Positions 8,793 through 17,286 of a stretch of DNA of 64,000 nt are shown in pieces. The stretch covers positions 27,438 to 91,437 of the forward strand of contig NZ_JAUAOA010000012.1 of NCBI RefSeq assembly GCF_030542965.1, given 5' to 3'. Numbering within the stretch: the first letter of the stretch is position 1; every line of letters starts with the position of its first letter. Position numbers and translations under genes: made by a program. The notes below the pieces were generated by a model that saw only the letters and a list, made by a program, of their open reading frames with translations, was not told where the DNA came from and ran no database searches. The stretch comes from Azotosporobacter soli. GTDB lineage: Bacteria > Bacillota > Negativicutes > SG130.

Positions 8793-10178
8793 ATGTTCCA
8801 GGAAGATACCATCAGCGCCGTTGCTACGGCCGTAGGCGAAGGCGGCATAGGAATTATTCGTCTTAGCGGCGTTAATGCCGTAAAAGTGGCGGAAAATCTC
8901 TTCAAGCCGACGAACAAAAGTCCGGTCGCGCAGCTGGCCAGCCATCAGCTGACCTACGGAAAGGTCGTCGATTCGCTATCCGGTCAGGCGGTTGATGAAG
9001 CGATGCTTGTGGTCATGCGTTCTCCCCGCTCCTATACAAAAGAAGATGTCGTAGAGATTCATTGCCATGGCGGTCCCGTTCCTTTGCGGCGTACGCTCGA
9101 ACTTACGCTGCGCCATGGTGCGCGTTTGGCGGAAGCCGGCGAATTCACGAAACGGGCCTTCATGAACGGTCGTCTTGACCTGGTGCAGGCGGAAGCGGTC
9201 ATGGATCTGATCCGGGCCAAGAGCGATGCGTCGCTTAGCATGGCGCTCGGCCAGTTGCAAGGCAGTCTGTCGACCAAAGTAAAGGAAATGCGGCATGAAA
9301 TCTTGGCGTTGATTGCGCATTTGGAAGCGACGATCGATTTTCCGGAAGAAGATATCGATGAGTTGACGACGCAAGAGGTACGCTCGCGTTTGACGGCTTT
9401 GCTCACGCAGATGGACCATTTACTGGCCGGTCGCAAGACGGGCCGTATTTTGCGCGAGGGCTTAGAGACGGTGATCATCGGCAAACCGAATGTAGGAAAA
9501 TCGAGTCTCTTAAATGCGCTGTTGCGTGAACAGCGCGCGATTGTCACCGATATTCCGGGGACTACGCGCGACATCATCGAAGAAAGCGTCAGCATCCGTG
9601 GAATCCCGCTGAAGATCGTCGATACGGCAGGGATTCGCGAGACGAAAGATATCGTCGAAAAAATTGGCGTGGAGCGTGCACGCGCGCTGATCGAGAAGGC
9701 CGATCTGATCTTGCTGCTGCTCGATGCGTCGGCGCCGCTGACGGACGAAGATAAAGAAGTGCTGCGATTGCTCGAAGGCAAAGAGGCGATGATTATCCTG
9801 AATAAGAGCGATTTGCCGCCGCTTTGGCAAGAGACGGATTTGCAGCAGGAAATAGCGGGTAAAAAAATATTGAAGCTGTCGGTGCTTGACGGCAGCGGGC
9901 TAGACGAACTCGAAGAGGCGATCGTCAAGCTGGTTTACAGTGGCGCGGTCAGCCCGAAGGAAAATGCGTTTTTGCAGAATGTTCGCCAGGCTGATTTGCT
10001 GGAAAAGGCGAGCGAACAGGCAAAGGATGCGCTCAGGACGATCGATGCCGGCTTGCCGCCGGATTTTGTCGTGGTCGACCTGCGTTCCGTTTGGGAAAGT
10101 CTGGGCGAGATTACCGGCGATACCGTGGGCGAAGATATCATCCAGCAGATTTTCAGTCAGTTTTGTATCGGGAAGTAG
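8793..10178 (+). CDS. mnmE: tRNA modification GTPase MnmE
   Basis: With MnmG it forms the 5-carboxymethylaminomethyl (or aminomethyl) group on U34 of tRNAs. 461 residues: N-terminal tetrahydrofolate-binding domain (DTISAVATAVGEGGIGIIRL), helical domain, G domain with GKPNVGKSS, DIPGTTRD and NKSD, and the conserved C-terminal CIGK. The frame opens at 8766, but GGGAGG about 9 nt before ATG 8793 and the family N-terminus fix the start. mnmG follows 27 bp on. Confidence 0.97.
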   Translation: MFQEDTISAVATAVGEGGIGIIRLSGVNAVKVAENLFKPTNKSPVAQLASHQLTYGKVVDSLSGQAVDEAMLVVMRSPRSYTKEDVVEIHCHGGPVPLRRTLELTLRHGARLAEAGEFTKRAFMNGRLDLVQAEAVMDLIRAKSDASLSMALGQLQGSLSTKVKEMRHEILALIAHLEATIDFPEEDIDELTTQEVRSRLTALLTQMDHLLAGRKTGRILREGLETVIIGKPNVGKSSLLNALLREQRAIVTDIPGTTRDIIEESVSIRGIPLKIVDTAGIRETKDIVEKIGVERARALIEKADLILLLLDASAPLTDEDKEVLRLLEGKEAMIILNKSDLPPLWQETDLQQEIAGKKILKLSVLDGSGLDELEEAIVKLVYSGAVSPKENAFLQNVRQADLLEKASEQAKDALRTIDAGLPPDFVVVDLRSVWESLGEITGDTVGEDIIQQIFSQFCIGK

Positions 10179-10205
10179 TTTTCTTGAGGTAAGGAGCGAA
10201 GAACA

Positions 10206-12086
10206 ATGTTTTGCGCAGATCAATATGATGTAGTTGTCGTCGGAGCGGGACATGCCGGTTGTGAAGCGGCTTTGGCCGCGGCTCGCATGGGTTGCCGTAC
10301 GCTTTTGACGACGTTGAATATGGATAATATCGCGATGATGCCCTGCAATCCGTCCGTCGGCGGACCGGCAAAGGGTCATTTGGTGCGCGAACTCGACGCG
10401 TTGGGCGGTGAAATGGGGCTTACTGCCGACAGAGCCTGCATCCAGATGCGGATGCTCAACACCGGCAAAGGGCCGGCGGTACATGCGCTTCGCTCGCAGG
10501 CGGATAAGCATCTCTATCAGGCTCTGATGAAAGAAACCGTAGAAAATCAGGAAAAGCTGGACGTCAAGCAACTTTTGGTGGAAGAAATCCTGCTCGAAGA
10601 CGGCAAGATATGCGGAATCCGCGTGGAAACGGGCGAGACCTATCAGGCGAGCTGCATTATTTTGGCGACAGGGACGTATTTGGCGGGGAAGATCATCTTA
10701 GGCGAGACCGTCTATCCCGGCGGGCCGAACGGACAAAGGGCGGCCGAGAACCTGAGCGTATGTTTGAAGAAACTCGGCATTCGCATCATGCGTTTTAAGA
10801 CGGGAACGCCTGCGCGGGTCGATCAGCGGTCGGTTGATTTTTCGAAGATGATCATTCAGCCGGGCGATGAGGAAGCGCATAATTTTTCTTTTATGAGCGA
10901 CATAAAGACGCGCGAACAGCATCCCTGCTGGCTGACGTATACGAATCCGCGTACACACCGGATTATACAGGATAATCTGCATCGTGCGCCGATGTATACG
11001 GGCGTGGTAGAGGGCGTCGGGCCGCGTTACTGTCCTTCGATCGAGGCGAAGATCGTCCGTTTTGCGGATAAGGAGAGCCACCAGCTCTTCGTCGAGCCGG
11101 AAGGGATGCATACGAATGAGATGTATGTGCAGGGCATGTCGACCTGTCTGCCGATCGATGTGCAATATGAATTTTTGCGGACAATACCGGGCTTAGAACA
11201 GGTAAAGATTATGCGGCCGGGTTATGCGATCGATTATGATTGCATTGATCCGACGCAACTTGATTTGTCGCTCGAGTTTAAAGATATCGGCGGTCTGTTC
11301 TCGGCGGGCCAGAGCAACGGGACGTCGGGCTATGAGGAAGCGGCCGCGCAGGGATTGATGGCGGGAATCAATGCCGCCTGCAAGGTGCAGGGCAAACCGC
11401 CGCTGATTTTGTCGCGCGCGGATGCGTATATCGGTGTTTTGATCGATGATTTGGTGACAAAAGGGACGAATGAGCCGTACCGGATCATGACGTCGCGTGC
11501 GGAATATCGCTTGCTGCTGCGCCAGGACAATGCCGACATGCGCCTGACGGAAAAGGGGCGCGCCGTCGGATTGGTAAAAGAGGATCGCTACCGGCGTTTT
11601 GAAGAAAAGAAGAAAACGATCCAGGAAACGCTGGAGCTGATGCGAAAGCGTACGATTACGCCGACGCCGCAGGTACAGGAGATTTTCTCCCGCTTGAACA
11701 CTTCGCCGCTTCGGACGGGAATCACGCTGCTTGATTTGTTGCGCCGTACGGAATTGTCCTATGCGATGCTGCAGGAGCATTTTGACTTGCCGGTCGTGGC
11801 GAAGGATGTATGCGAACAGATTGAGATAACGGCAAAGTATGAAGGCTATATCAGCAAGCAAATTGAGCAGGTCGAGCGCACGGCGAAACTGGAAGCGAAA
11901 AAGCTGCCGCTTGATATGGATTATACGAAGCTGCAAGGTTTGGCAGGCGAAGCGAGGGAAAAACTCCAGGAAATCAGGCCGTCGTCTGTCGGTCAGGCTT
12001 CCCGGATTTCCGGCATTTCTCCGGCGGATATTTCGATTTTGCTGGTTTATCTGGAGCAGCGGCGGCGGGAGGATAAGAAAGCGTGA
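10206..12086 (+). CDS. mnmG: tRNA U34 carboxymethylaminomethyl synthase MnmG (GidA)
   Basis: FAD-dependent partner of MnmE in wobble uridine modification. 626 residues with the N-terminal dinucleotide fold ([20 protein letters not shown]), the family signature [17 protein letters not shown] and the GIDA-associated C-terminal helical domain. The two family Cys-containing segments ([10 protein letters not shown] and the later CPSIEAKI) are present. Its TGA overlaps the GTG start of rsmG. Confidence 0.98.
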   Translation: MFCADQYDVVVVGAGHAGCEAALAAARMGCRTLLTTLNMDNIAMMPCNPSVGGPAKGHLVRELDALGGEMGLTADRACIQMRMLNTGKGPAVHALRSQADKHLYQALMKETVENQEKLDVKQLLVEEILLEDGKICGIRVETGETYQASCIILATGTYLAGKIILGETVYPGGPNGQRAAENLSVCLKKLGIRIMRFKTGTPARVDQRSVDFSKMIIQPGDEEAHNFSFMSDIKTREQHPCWLTYTNPRTHRIIQDNLHRAPMYTGVVEGVGPRYCPSIEAKIVRFADKESHQLFVEPEGMHTNEMYVQGMSTCLPIDVQYEFLRTIPGLEQVKIMRPGYAIDYDCIDPTQLDLSLEFKDIGGLFSAGQSNGTSGYEEAAAQGLMAGINAACKVQGKPPLILSRADAYIGVLIDDLVTKGTNEPYRIMTSRAEYRLLLRQDNADMRLTEKGRAVGLVKEDRYRRFEEKKKTIQETLELMRKRTITPTPQVQEIFSRLNTSPLRTGITLLDLLRRTELSYAMLQEHFDLPVVAKDVCEQIEITAKYEGYISKQIEQVERTAKLEAKKLPLDMDYTKLQGLAGEAREKLQEIRPSSVGQASRISGISPADISILLVYLEQRRREDKKA

Positions 12087-12814
12087 ATTTCAAACAATTT
12101 TTGCAAGAAGAGGCGGCTAAGGCGGCGCTTGTGTTAGATGAAAAACAATTGGCGGGGTTCGAGCGTTATTTTCAACTGCTGGTGGAGTGGAATGAAAAAA
12201 TGAACTTGACCGCGATCACGCAGGCCGATGAGGTAGCGCTGAAGCACATGATTGACTCACTGACTTGCCTTGATCCGGACGTTTTTCTGCCTGGAGCGAG
12301 CGTGATCGATGTCGGAACCGGCGCCGGTTTTCCCGGCTTACCGCTGAAAATATATCGTGAGGATTTGCAGCTGACCTTATTGGACAGTTTGCAAAAACGT
12401 CTTACCTTTTTAGCGACGGTTTTAGCAGAGGTCGGCATTGACGATGTCCGTTTAGTGCATCATCGCGCCGAAGACGGCGCGCGGGATAAGAAATTGCGGG
12501 AAATGTTCCAGGTTGCGGTCTCCCGCGCTGTAGCGCGCTTGCCTGTACTTGTTGAGCTATGTCTGCCGTTCGTCAAGCCTGGCGGCTATTTTGTCGCTTT
12601 AAAGGGCGCACAGTATAAAGAGGAAATCGAAGAAGCGCAATACGCCATTTCTTTGCTGGGCGGCAAGCTGGAAAAAGTCCAGCCGGTTCAATTGCCGGGC
12701 TTAGAAGATATCCGGGCGGTCTTATATATACGCAAGATAAAGAAGACGGCGGCCACTTATCCCAGGAAGGCAGGCTTGCCGGAGAAAAAGCCTTTGCTGG
12801 GCGAAGGAAGTTAA
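12083..12814 (+). CDS. rsmG: 16S rRNA m7G527 methyltransferase RsmG (GidB)
   Basis: SAM-dependent methyltransferase acting on G527 of 16S rRNA. 243 residues with the SAM-binding loop [16 protein letters not shown] (residues 74-89) and the RsmG motif [22 protein letters not shown]. The GTG start at 12083 overlaps the mnmG stop by 4 bp, indicating coupled translation. The C-terminus has a Lys-rich tail. Confidence 0.96.
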   Translation: MNFKQFLQEEAAKAALVLDEKQLAGFERYFQLLVEWNEKMNLTAITQADEVALKHMIDSLTCLDPDVFLPGASVIDVGTGAGFPGLPLKIYREDLQLTLLDSLQKRLTFLATVLAEVGIDDVRLVHHRAEDGARDKKLREMFQVAVSRAVARLPVLVELCLPFVKPGGYFVALKGAQYKEEIEEAQYAISLLGGKLEKVQPVQLPGLEDIRAVLYIRKIKKTAATYPRKAGLPEKKPLLGEGS

Positions 12815-12883
12815 CGCTTCTTTGCAGAATAAACGAAAGAGTGCGGGAAAGCGCCCCGCTTATCGGAATAAGGCGGTGTAGGA

Positions 12884-13780
12884 ATGAAACGTTGGGCCCG
12901 ATTACTTGGAATTGGTGGGACCGAGGGAGCTGAGGCAACGAATTTGTCTCCTGCCGAAATGACGCTGACGGAAAAAGACGGCGCGCCGGACAGCCAATTG
13001 GTTGAAATAGAAACGATTAACGCCAATCCTTTCCAACCACGGAAAACGTTTAGCGAAGAAGCGTTGGCCGAGCTGTCCGCATCGATTCGCGAGTACGGCA
13101 TTTTACAGCCTCTGATTGTACGCAGGCGGGAACAGGGCTATGAACTGGTAGCCGGGGAACGGCGTTTGCGTGCCTCTCTTTTGGCTGGCTTGACAGAGGT
13201 GCCGGTCTTGATTCGTGACTTTGACGACAAGGAAATGGCTGAACTGGCGATGATTGAAAATCTTCAGCGCGAAGATTTGCATTACCTGGAAGAAGCCGAA
13301 GGCTATCAATCGTTATTGCAGCATTTTTCTCTGACGCAGGAAGAATTGGCGAAGCGGATGGGCAAGAAGCAATCCACGATCGCGAATAAGCTGAGGATCT
13401 TGAAACTCTCTGCGCCGGTCAGAACGATCTTGGCCCGCGAAGGTCTGACGGAGCGCCATGCACGCGCGCTGCTGAAGTTGGAAGATGATAATTTGCAGCA
13501 GGAAGTGCTGGATTTGATTTGTCAGCGGGGGCTGAACGTAAGAGCGTCGGAAGAGTTGATCGAAGAGTTTTTAGAGGATATTGCAAGTCAGGTGGAAGAA
13601 AAGAAAGCGCCGAAGCGTCAAATGGTTAAGATGGTTCGCGACGTGAGGATTTTCTTGAATACGATCAATACGGTAGTCGGCGAGATGAAGAAAACCGGCT
13701 TTAAAGTGAAAGTAAAACAGGAACAGGATGAAGAGTACATCCATATCAATCTCAAAATCCCCAAAACAGGAAAGAAATAA
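12884..13780 (+). CDS. noc: Nucleoid occlusion protein Noc (ParB family)
   Basis: 298 residues, ParB-like: CTP-binding box GERRLRA (91-97), the motif TINANPFQPRKTF, and a central helix-turn-helix (LTQEELAKRMGKKQSTIANKL). It opens MKRWARLLGIGG, a short basic-hydrophobic helix like the membrane-targeting N-terminus of Bacillus Noc; the true ParB at 21.3 kb instead starts with the LGRGLDALIP motif. The two ParB paralogues can therefore be told apart. Noc binds its own sites (NBS) and blocks division over the nucleoid. It follows rsmG, its standard place. Confidence 0.93.
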   Translation: MKRWARLLGIGGTEGAEATNLSPAEMTLTEKDGAPDSQLVEIETINANPFQPRKTFSEEALAELSASIREYGILQPLIVRRREQGYELVAGERRLRASLLAGLTEVPVLIRDFDDKEMAELAMIENLQREDLHYLEEAEGYQSLLQHFSLTQEELAKRMGKKQSTIANKLRILKLSAPVRTILAREGLTERHARALLKLEDDNLQQEVLDLICQRGLNVRASEELIEEFLEDIASQVEEKKAPKRQMVKMVRDVRIFLNTINTVVGEMKKTGFKVKVKQEQDEEYIHINLKIPKTGKK

Positions 13781-13784
13781 AAAA

Positions 13785-13823
13785 AAGCCGTTTCAGATCT
13801 TGCATCTGAAACGGCTTTTTTTT
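13785..13823. terminator. Bidirectional terminator between noc and the repeat protein gene
   Basis: Stem AAGCCGTTTCAGAT / ATCTGAAACGGCTT with A-tract on the left and T-tract on the right, usable by the convergent noc and repeat-protein transcripts. Confidence 0.9.
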
Positions 13824-16800
13824 AGTAGAGCAGCAGTTGTTTGATTTTCATATCGCCCGGTAATGAGGAAATGCTTCCGTCTTGCAGCCAGCTGCCAATG
13901 GAAGAATCCTTCGTGACGTCCAGTTCGCACATCATACGCATGCTTTTTACGACCAGGAACGGAGTACCGTCGATAATGCGGATATCGCTGATCGCGTAAT
14001 TGGAACGCACGTCTTCAACGCTGGAGCCGGGACCGATTTGTTTATCGGTTTTATAACGCGAGTCATAGATGTGAATGGTGGAAACCAACTTAATCTTCCC
14101 GTTCGACAATTCCATTTTCACGGCAGGTGTTTTTTTGCTGCTGTCGAGATAAAGTACCGCTAAGGTGGTTCGCTCGCCGTTGATAAGCTCCGTATTGATC
14201 AAGACATTGGAATATTTTTTCTGCAAGTCTTCTAAGGCCATGCCGATATTGATCGCGCCGGCCTTGCCGACTGTCAAAGAAAACTCATTAACCGGCTGGT
14301 TGGCGGTATTCGGGGCGCCGAACTTACCGGCAGGGAAACCTGGCGGTAACGTTGATCCTGCCGCTAGCGGCGGACGTGTTTCCGGCTGCAGATTCGGATC
14401 GGCTCCGGCGGCTTTTAAGAGTTCGGCAATTTTTGCCTCGCTTTTCCGGTAGGCGTCTGTTAACGCCGTACGGCCAAACTTATCCTGGACATTCGGGTTG
14501 GCGCCCTGGTCGAGCAATAAGCGGACAATGCTCTCTGCACCGACGCTGGCTGCCTGCATCAAGGCGGTCCGCCCGATGTTATCCTGCAAGTTGGGATTGG
14601 CTCCTTCACCCAGCAAAAGTTGGACAATCTCCGGCTGTTTGTAAAAGGAGGCGGAAATCAAAGGCGTCCAACCGTCGCTTTTGCGCACAGCATTGACGTC
14701 CATTCCGGCGTCAATGAAGGCTTTCACCATTTCCTTATTGCCCTTGGCGGCAATCTGCACCATACTTTTTTCTTCGAAAGTGACGCCGAGGTTGACGATC
14801 TTATCTAAGGGCGACATCGAATCGGAAGCCAGCCTGGTCGAATGGTAGCCGAGGAAACCGCCGATACTGGCAACGCTGATTAAACCGGCCATGACAAAGA
14901 GGACGCCGCGTTTGCTGAAAGCCATGCGCAAACGTTTTTTCCCTTTAAGCGGCGTGGCTGCCGCTGCTTCCGGCGTTTCTACGGCAGTGCCTTCTTCGGC
15001 TTCGGCAGGCGTTGTTTCGGCAGGTAAAGCCGGAGCCGTTTCGGCCTCGGCTGTCTTGGCATCGTCGGAAAATAAAGCGGCAAGCCAAAGGGAAAAGCGT
15101 TTCCAGACCGTTGGCTGAGCCGCCGTTTCGGCGCTGTTAGCCGCTGTCTTTTGCTCTGCCTCATGCGAAGCGATTACATTATTGACAAGTTCTTTGATTT
15201 CCCAGTGGTCGATTTCTGGCGCCTCGTCCTTATCTTTAGAGACGGCAGTGCTCTCAAGGGGCTCGTCGAGCAGACTTTCGATTTCCGGCGCTTGTGCCGA
15301 CGTTGTTTCAGCCGTTTCTTTTATAGGCTCCATCGTGGCGAGCAAAGCGGCAATATCGTCGGGACTCATTTGTTTGTTGGGGTCAGCGGAAGCTTCATCT
15401 GCAGCAGGAGCTGTCGTTGCAATTTCGCGCTGCGCAGCCGGTTCTTCTTCCGGCGTTGCTTGTTTTGCTTCCGGTTCGGCTTCCATCGAAGCAAGGAGAG
15501 CGGCAATATCGTCCGGATTCATTTGCTTATTCGGGTCTTCCGCCGCGTTAGCGGAAGACGTAGTGGAAGAATCAACCATCGGGGCAGGCGGCTCTTCCGC
15601 GACAGGAGCAGGCGCTGCTGCTGCAGGTGTTTCCGGTTCCATCGAAGCGAGCAAAGCGGCAATATCATCGGGACTCATCGCTTTATTCGGGTCGACCGGC
15701 TCTTCCGCGACAGGGGCAGGTGCTGCCGCTGCAGGCGCTTCCGGTTCCATCGAGGCGAGCAAAGCCGCGATATCATCGGGGCTCATCGCTTTATTCGGGT
15801 CGACTGGCTCTTCCGCGACAGGAGCAGGTGCTGCCGCTGCAGGCGCTTCCGGTTCCATCGAGGCGAGCAAAGCCGCAATATCATCGGGACTCATCGCTTT
15901 ATTCGGGTCAATCGGCTCTTCTGTCAGAGGGGCAGGAGCTGCTGCTGCAGGCTCTGCGGGAGCAGCAGGTGCTTCCGGTTCCATCGAAGCGAGCAAAGCT
16001 GCAATATCGTCCGGGCTCATCGCTTTATTCGGGTCGACTGGCTCTTCCGCCACAGGGGCAGGAGCTACTGCTGCAGGCTCTGCGGGAGCAGCAGGTGCTT
16101 CCGGTTCCATCGAGGCGAGCAAAGCCGCAATATCGTCGGGACTCATTGCTTTATTCGGATCGACCGGTTCTTCTGCTACAGGAGCCGGCGTTGCTGCTGT
16201 AGGCTCTACGGGAGCTGCGGCAGATTCGGGTTCCATTGAGGCAAGCAGAGCGGCGATATCATCAGGACTCATCGCTTTGTTCGGATCGATTGGCTCTGCT
16301 ACAGGAGCAGGGGTTGCCGCTGCTGCAGGCGCTTCCGGTTCCATCGAAGCAAGCAAAGAGGCGATATCGTCAGGGCTCATCGCTTTATTCGGATCAATCG
16401 GTTCTGCTGCAGGGGCAGGAGCTTCCTGTGCTGCAGGAGCTTCCTGTGCTGCAGGTGCTTCCGGTTCCATAGAAGCAAGCAAGGCGGCGATATCATCGGG
16501 ACTCATCGCCTTATTAGGGTCTACAGGTTCTGTTGCAGAAGCAGGTGCTGCTGCTGCAGGTGCTTCCGGTTCCATCGAGGCGAGAAAAGCCGCGATATCA
16601 TCGGGGCTCATCGCTTTATTCGGGTCGACCGGTTCTTGTGCTGCGGGAGCAGGCGCTGTTGCTGCAGACGTTTCCGGTTCCATCGAAGCGAGCAAAGCGG
16701 CGATATCGTCGGGACTCATTGCTTTATTCGGATCGACCGGATCTTCCGTCACAGAAGCAGGTGCTGCTGCTGCAGGTGCTTCCGGTTCCATCGAGGCGAG

Positions 16801-17091
16801 CAAAGCGGCGATATCATCGGGACTCATCGCCTTATTAGGGTCTACCGGTTCTGCTGCAGGGACAGGCGCAGGCGTTTCCGGTTCCATCGAAGCAAGCAAA
16901 GCTGCGATGTCGTCGGGAGTTAGCGCTTTGTTCGGATCATCGGTCGGGTTGCTTACCGAATTTTCGGCAGGCGAAAGCACCGGCTGTTGTTCAGATGAAA
17001 CAGCCGGTGCAGCAATCGAGTTGTTTTGTGGCTGAGAAGACGCCTGCTTTTCGGATGCGGGCTCTTTTCGGTTTAATGTTTCGTCTGCCAT
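13822..17091 (-). CDS. Membrane-anchored protein with 14 FliM-like motif repeats and ankyrin repeats
   Basis: 1089 residues; I recognise the modules but not the protein. Residues 52-589 carry 14 near-identical copies of DPNKAMSPDDIAALLASM, joined by Ala/Pro/Glu-rich linkers of 11-32 residues. The core SPDDIAALL resembles the CheY-P-binding N-terminal peptide of FliM/FliY (SQ-[DE]-EIDALL). Acidic stretches follow (about 590-710), then a basic patch KGKKRLRMAFSKR and one membrane helix (729-749). By the positive-inside rule the repeats face the cytoplasm. Outside the helix are about four ankyrin repeats (771-902; GWTPLISAS, GRTALMQAAS, GRTALTDAY) and an unrecognised C-terminal domain (about 930-1089). 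The gene stands alone, convergent with noc. No flagellar gene is nearby. Confidence 0.85.
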   Translation of the reverse strand: MADETLNRKEPASEKQASSQPQNNSIAAPAVSSEQQPVLSPAENSVSNPTDDPNKALTPDDIAALLASMEPETPAPVPAAEPVDPNKAMSPDDIAALLASMEPEAPAAAAPASVTEDPVDPNKAMSPDDIAALLASMEPETSAATAPAPAAQEPVDPNKAMSPDDIAAFLASMEPEAPAAAAPASATEPVDPNKAMSPDDIAALLASMEPEAPAAQEAPAAQEAPAPAAEPIDPNKAMSPDDIASLLASMEPEAPAAAATPAPVAEPIDPNKAMSPDDIAALLASMEPESAAAPVEPTAATPAPVAEEPVDPNKAMSPDDIAALLASMEPEAPAAPAEPAAVAPAPVAEEPVDPNKAMSPDDIAALLASMEPEAPAAPAEPAAAAPAPLTEEPIDPNKAMSPDDIAALLASMEPEAPAAAAPAPVAEEPVDPNKAMSPDDIAALLASMEPEAPAAAAPAPVAEEPVDPNKAMSPDDIAALLASMEPETPAAAAPAPVAEEPPAPMVDSSTTSSANAAEDPNKQMNPDDIAALLASMEAEPEAKQATPEEEPAAQREIATTAPAADEASADPNKQMSPDDIAALLATMEPIKETAETTSAQAPEIESLLDEPLESTAVSKDKDEAPEIDHWEIKELVNNVIASHEAEQKTAANSAETAAQPTVWKRFSLWLAALFSDDAKTAEAETAPALPAETTPAEAEEGTAVETPEAAAATPLKGKKRLRMAFSKRGVLFVMAGLISVASIGGFLGYHSTRLASDSMSPLDKIVNLGVTFEEKSMVQIAAKGNKEMVKAFIDAGMDVNAVRKSDGWTPLISASFYKQPEIVQLLLGEGANPNLQDNIGRTALMQAASVGAESIVRLLLDQGANPNVQDKFGRTALTDAYRKSEAKIAELLKAAGADPNLQPETRPPLAAGSTLPPGFPAGKFGAPNTANQPVNEFSLTVGKAGAINIGMALEDLQKKYSNVLINTELINGERTTLAVLYLDSSKKTPAVKMELSNGKIKLVSTIHIYDSRYKTDKQIGPGSSVEDVRSNYAISDIRIIDGTPFLVVKSMRMMCELDVTKDSSIGSWLQDGSISSLPGDMKIKQLLLY
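15325..16938 (-). repeat. Array of 14 in-frame coding repeats (96-156 bp period)
   Basis: DNA-level tandem array encoding the 14 DPNK-x-M-S-P-D-D-I-A motifs. Units are 32, 36, 36, 35, 42, 36, 42, 42, 42, 36, 36, 52 and 51 codons long before the last core. Units 10 and 11 encode identical 36-residue peptides, pointing to recent duplication. The cores differ at few positions (F for L in unit 4, S for A in unit 6, Q for A and N for S in the last two). Confidence 0.92.
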
Positions 17092-17228
17092 GGAATAGTC
17101 CCCTTTTTATTACACAATGATAATGAAAGATCGCTCAGTAATATTTCTGGTAAAATTCCAGTTTCATCAGCAAAAACCCTGCTGATCTTTTGAGTTTTTT
17201 TCTGAAATTAATTAAAAAATAGTTAAAA

Positions 17229-17265
17229 AATAACAAAACAGAAGAAAGCCTTCTGTTTTGTTATT
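17229..17265 (-). terminator. Terminator of the methionine synthase operon
   Basis: Perfect 16-bp stem AATAACAAAACAGAAG / CTTCTGTTTTGTTATT with a 5-nt loop. Read on the minus strand it ends in a T-run, 20 bp after the metH stop. Confidence 0.88.
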
Positions 17266-17286
17266 GTAAAGCAGGAAGAGAGCGCC

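Noticed and set aside
9059..9928. 289-codon Ser-rich minus-strand frame over mnmE
   Set aside because: Antisense shadow with low-complexity Ser runs.
15325..16938. CRISPR array
   Set aside because: The regular repeats are coding, in frame and 96-156 bp apart with similar, not unique, spacers.
15182..17035. 617-codon plus-strand open frame rich in Gly, Ser and Ala
   Set aside because: It is the antisense of the repeat array: GC-rich repeats with a fixed codon pattern leave no stops on the other strand. No ribosome site; the minus-strand reading has recognisable domains.
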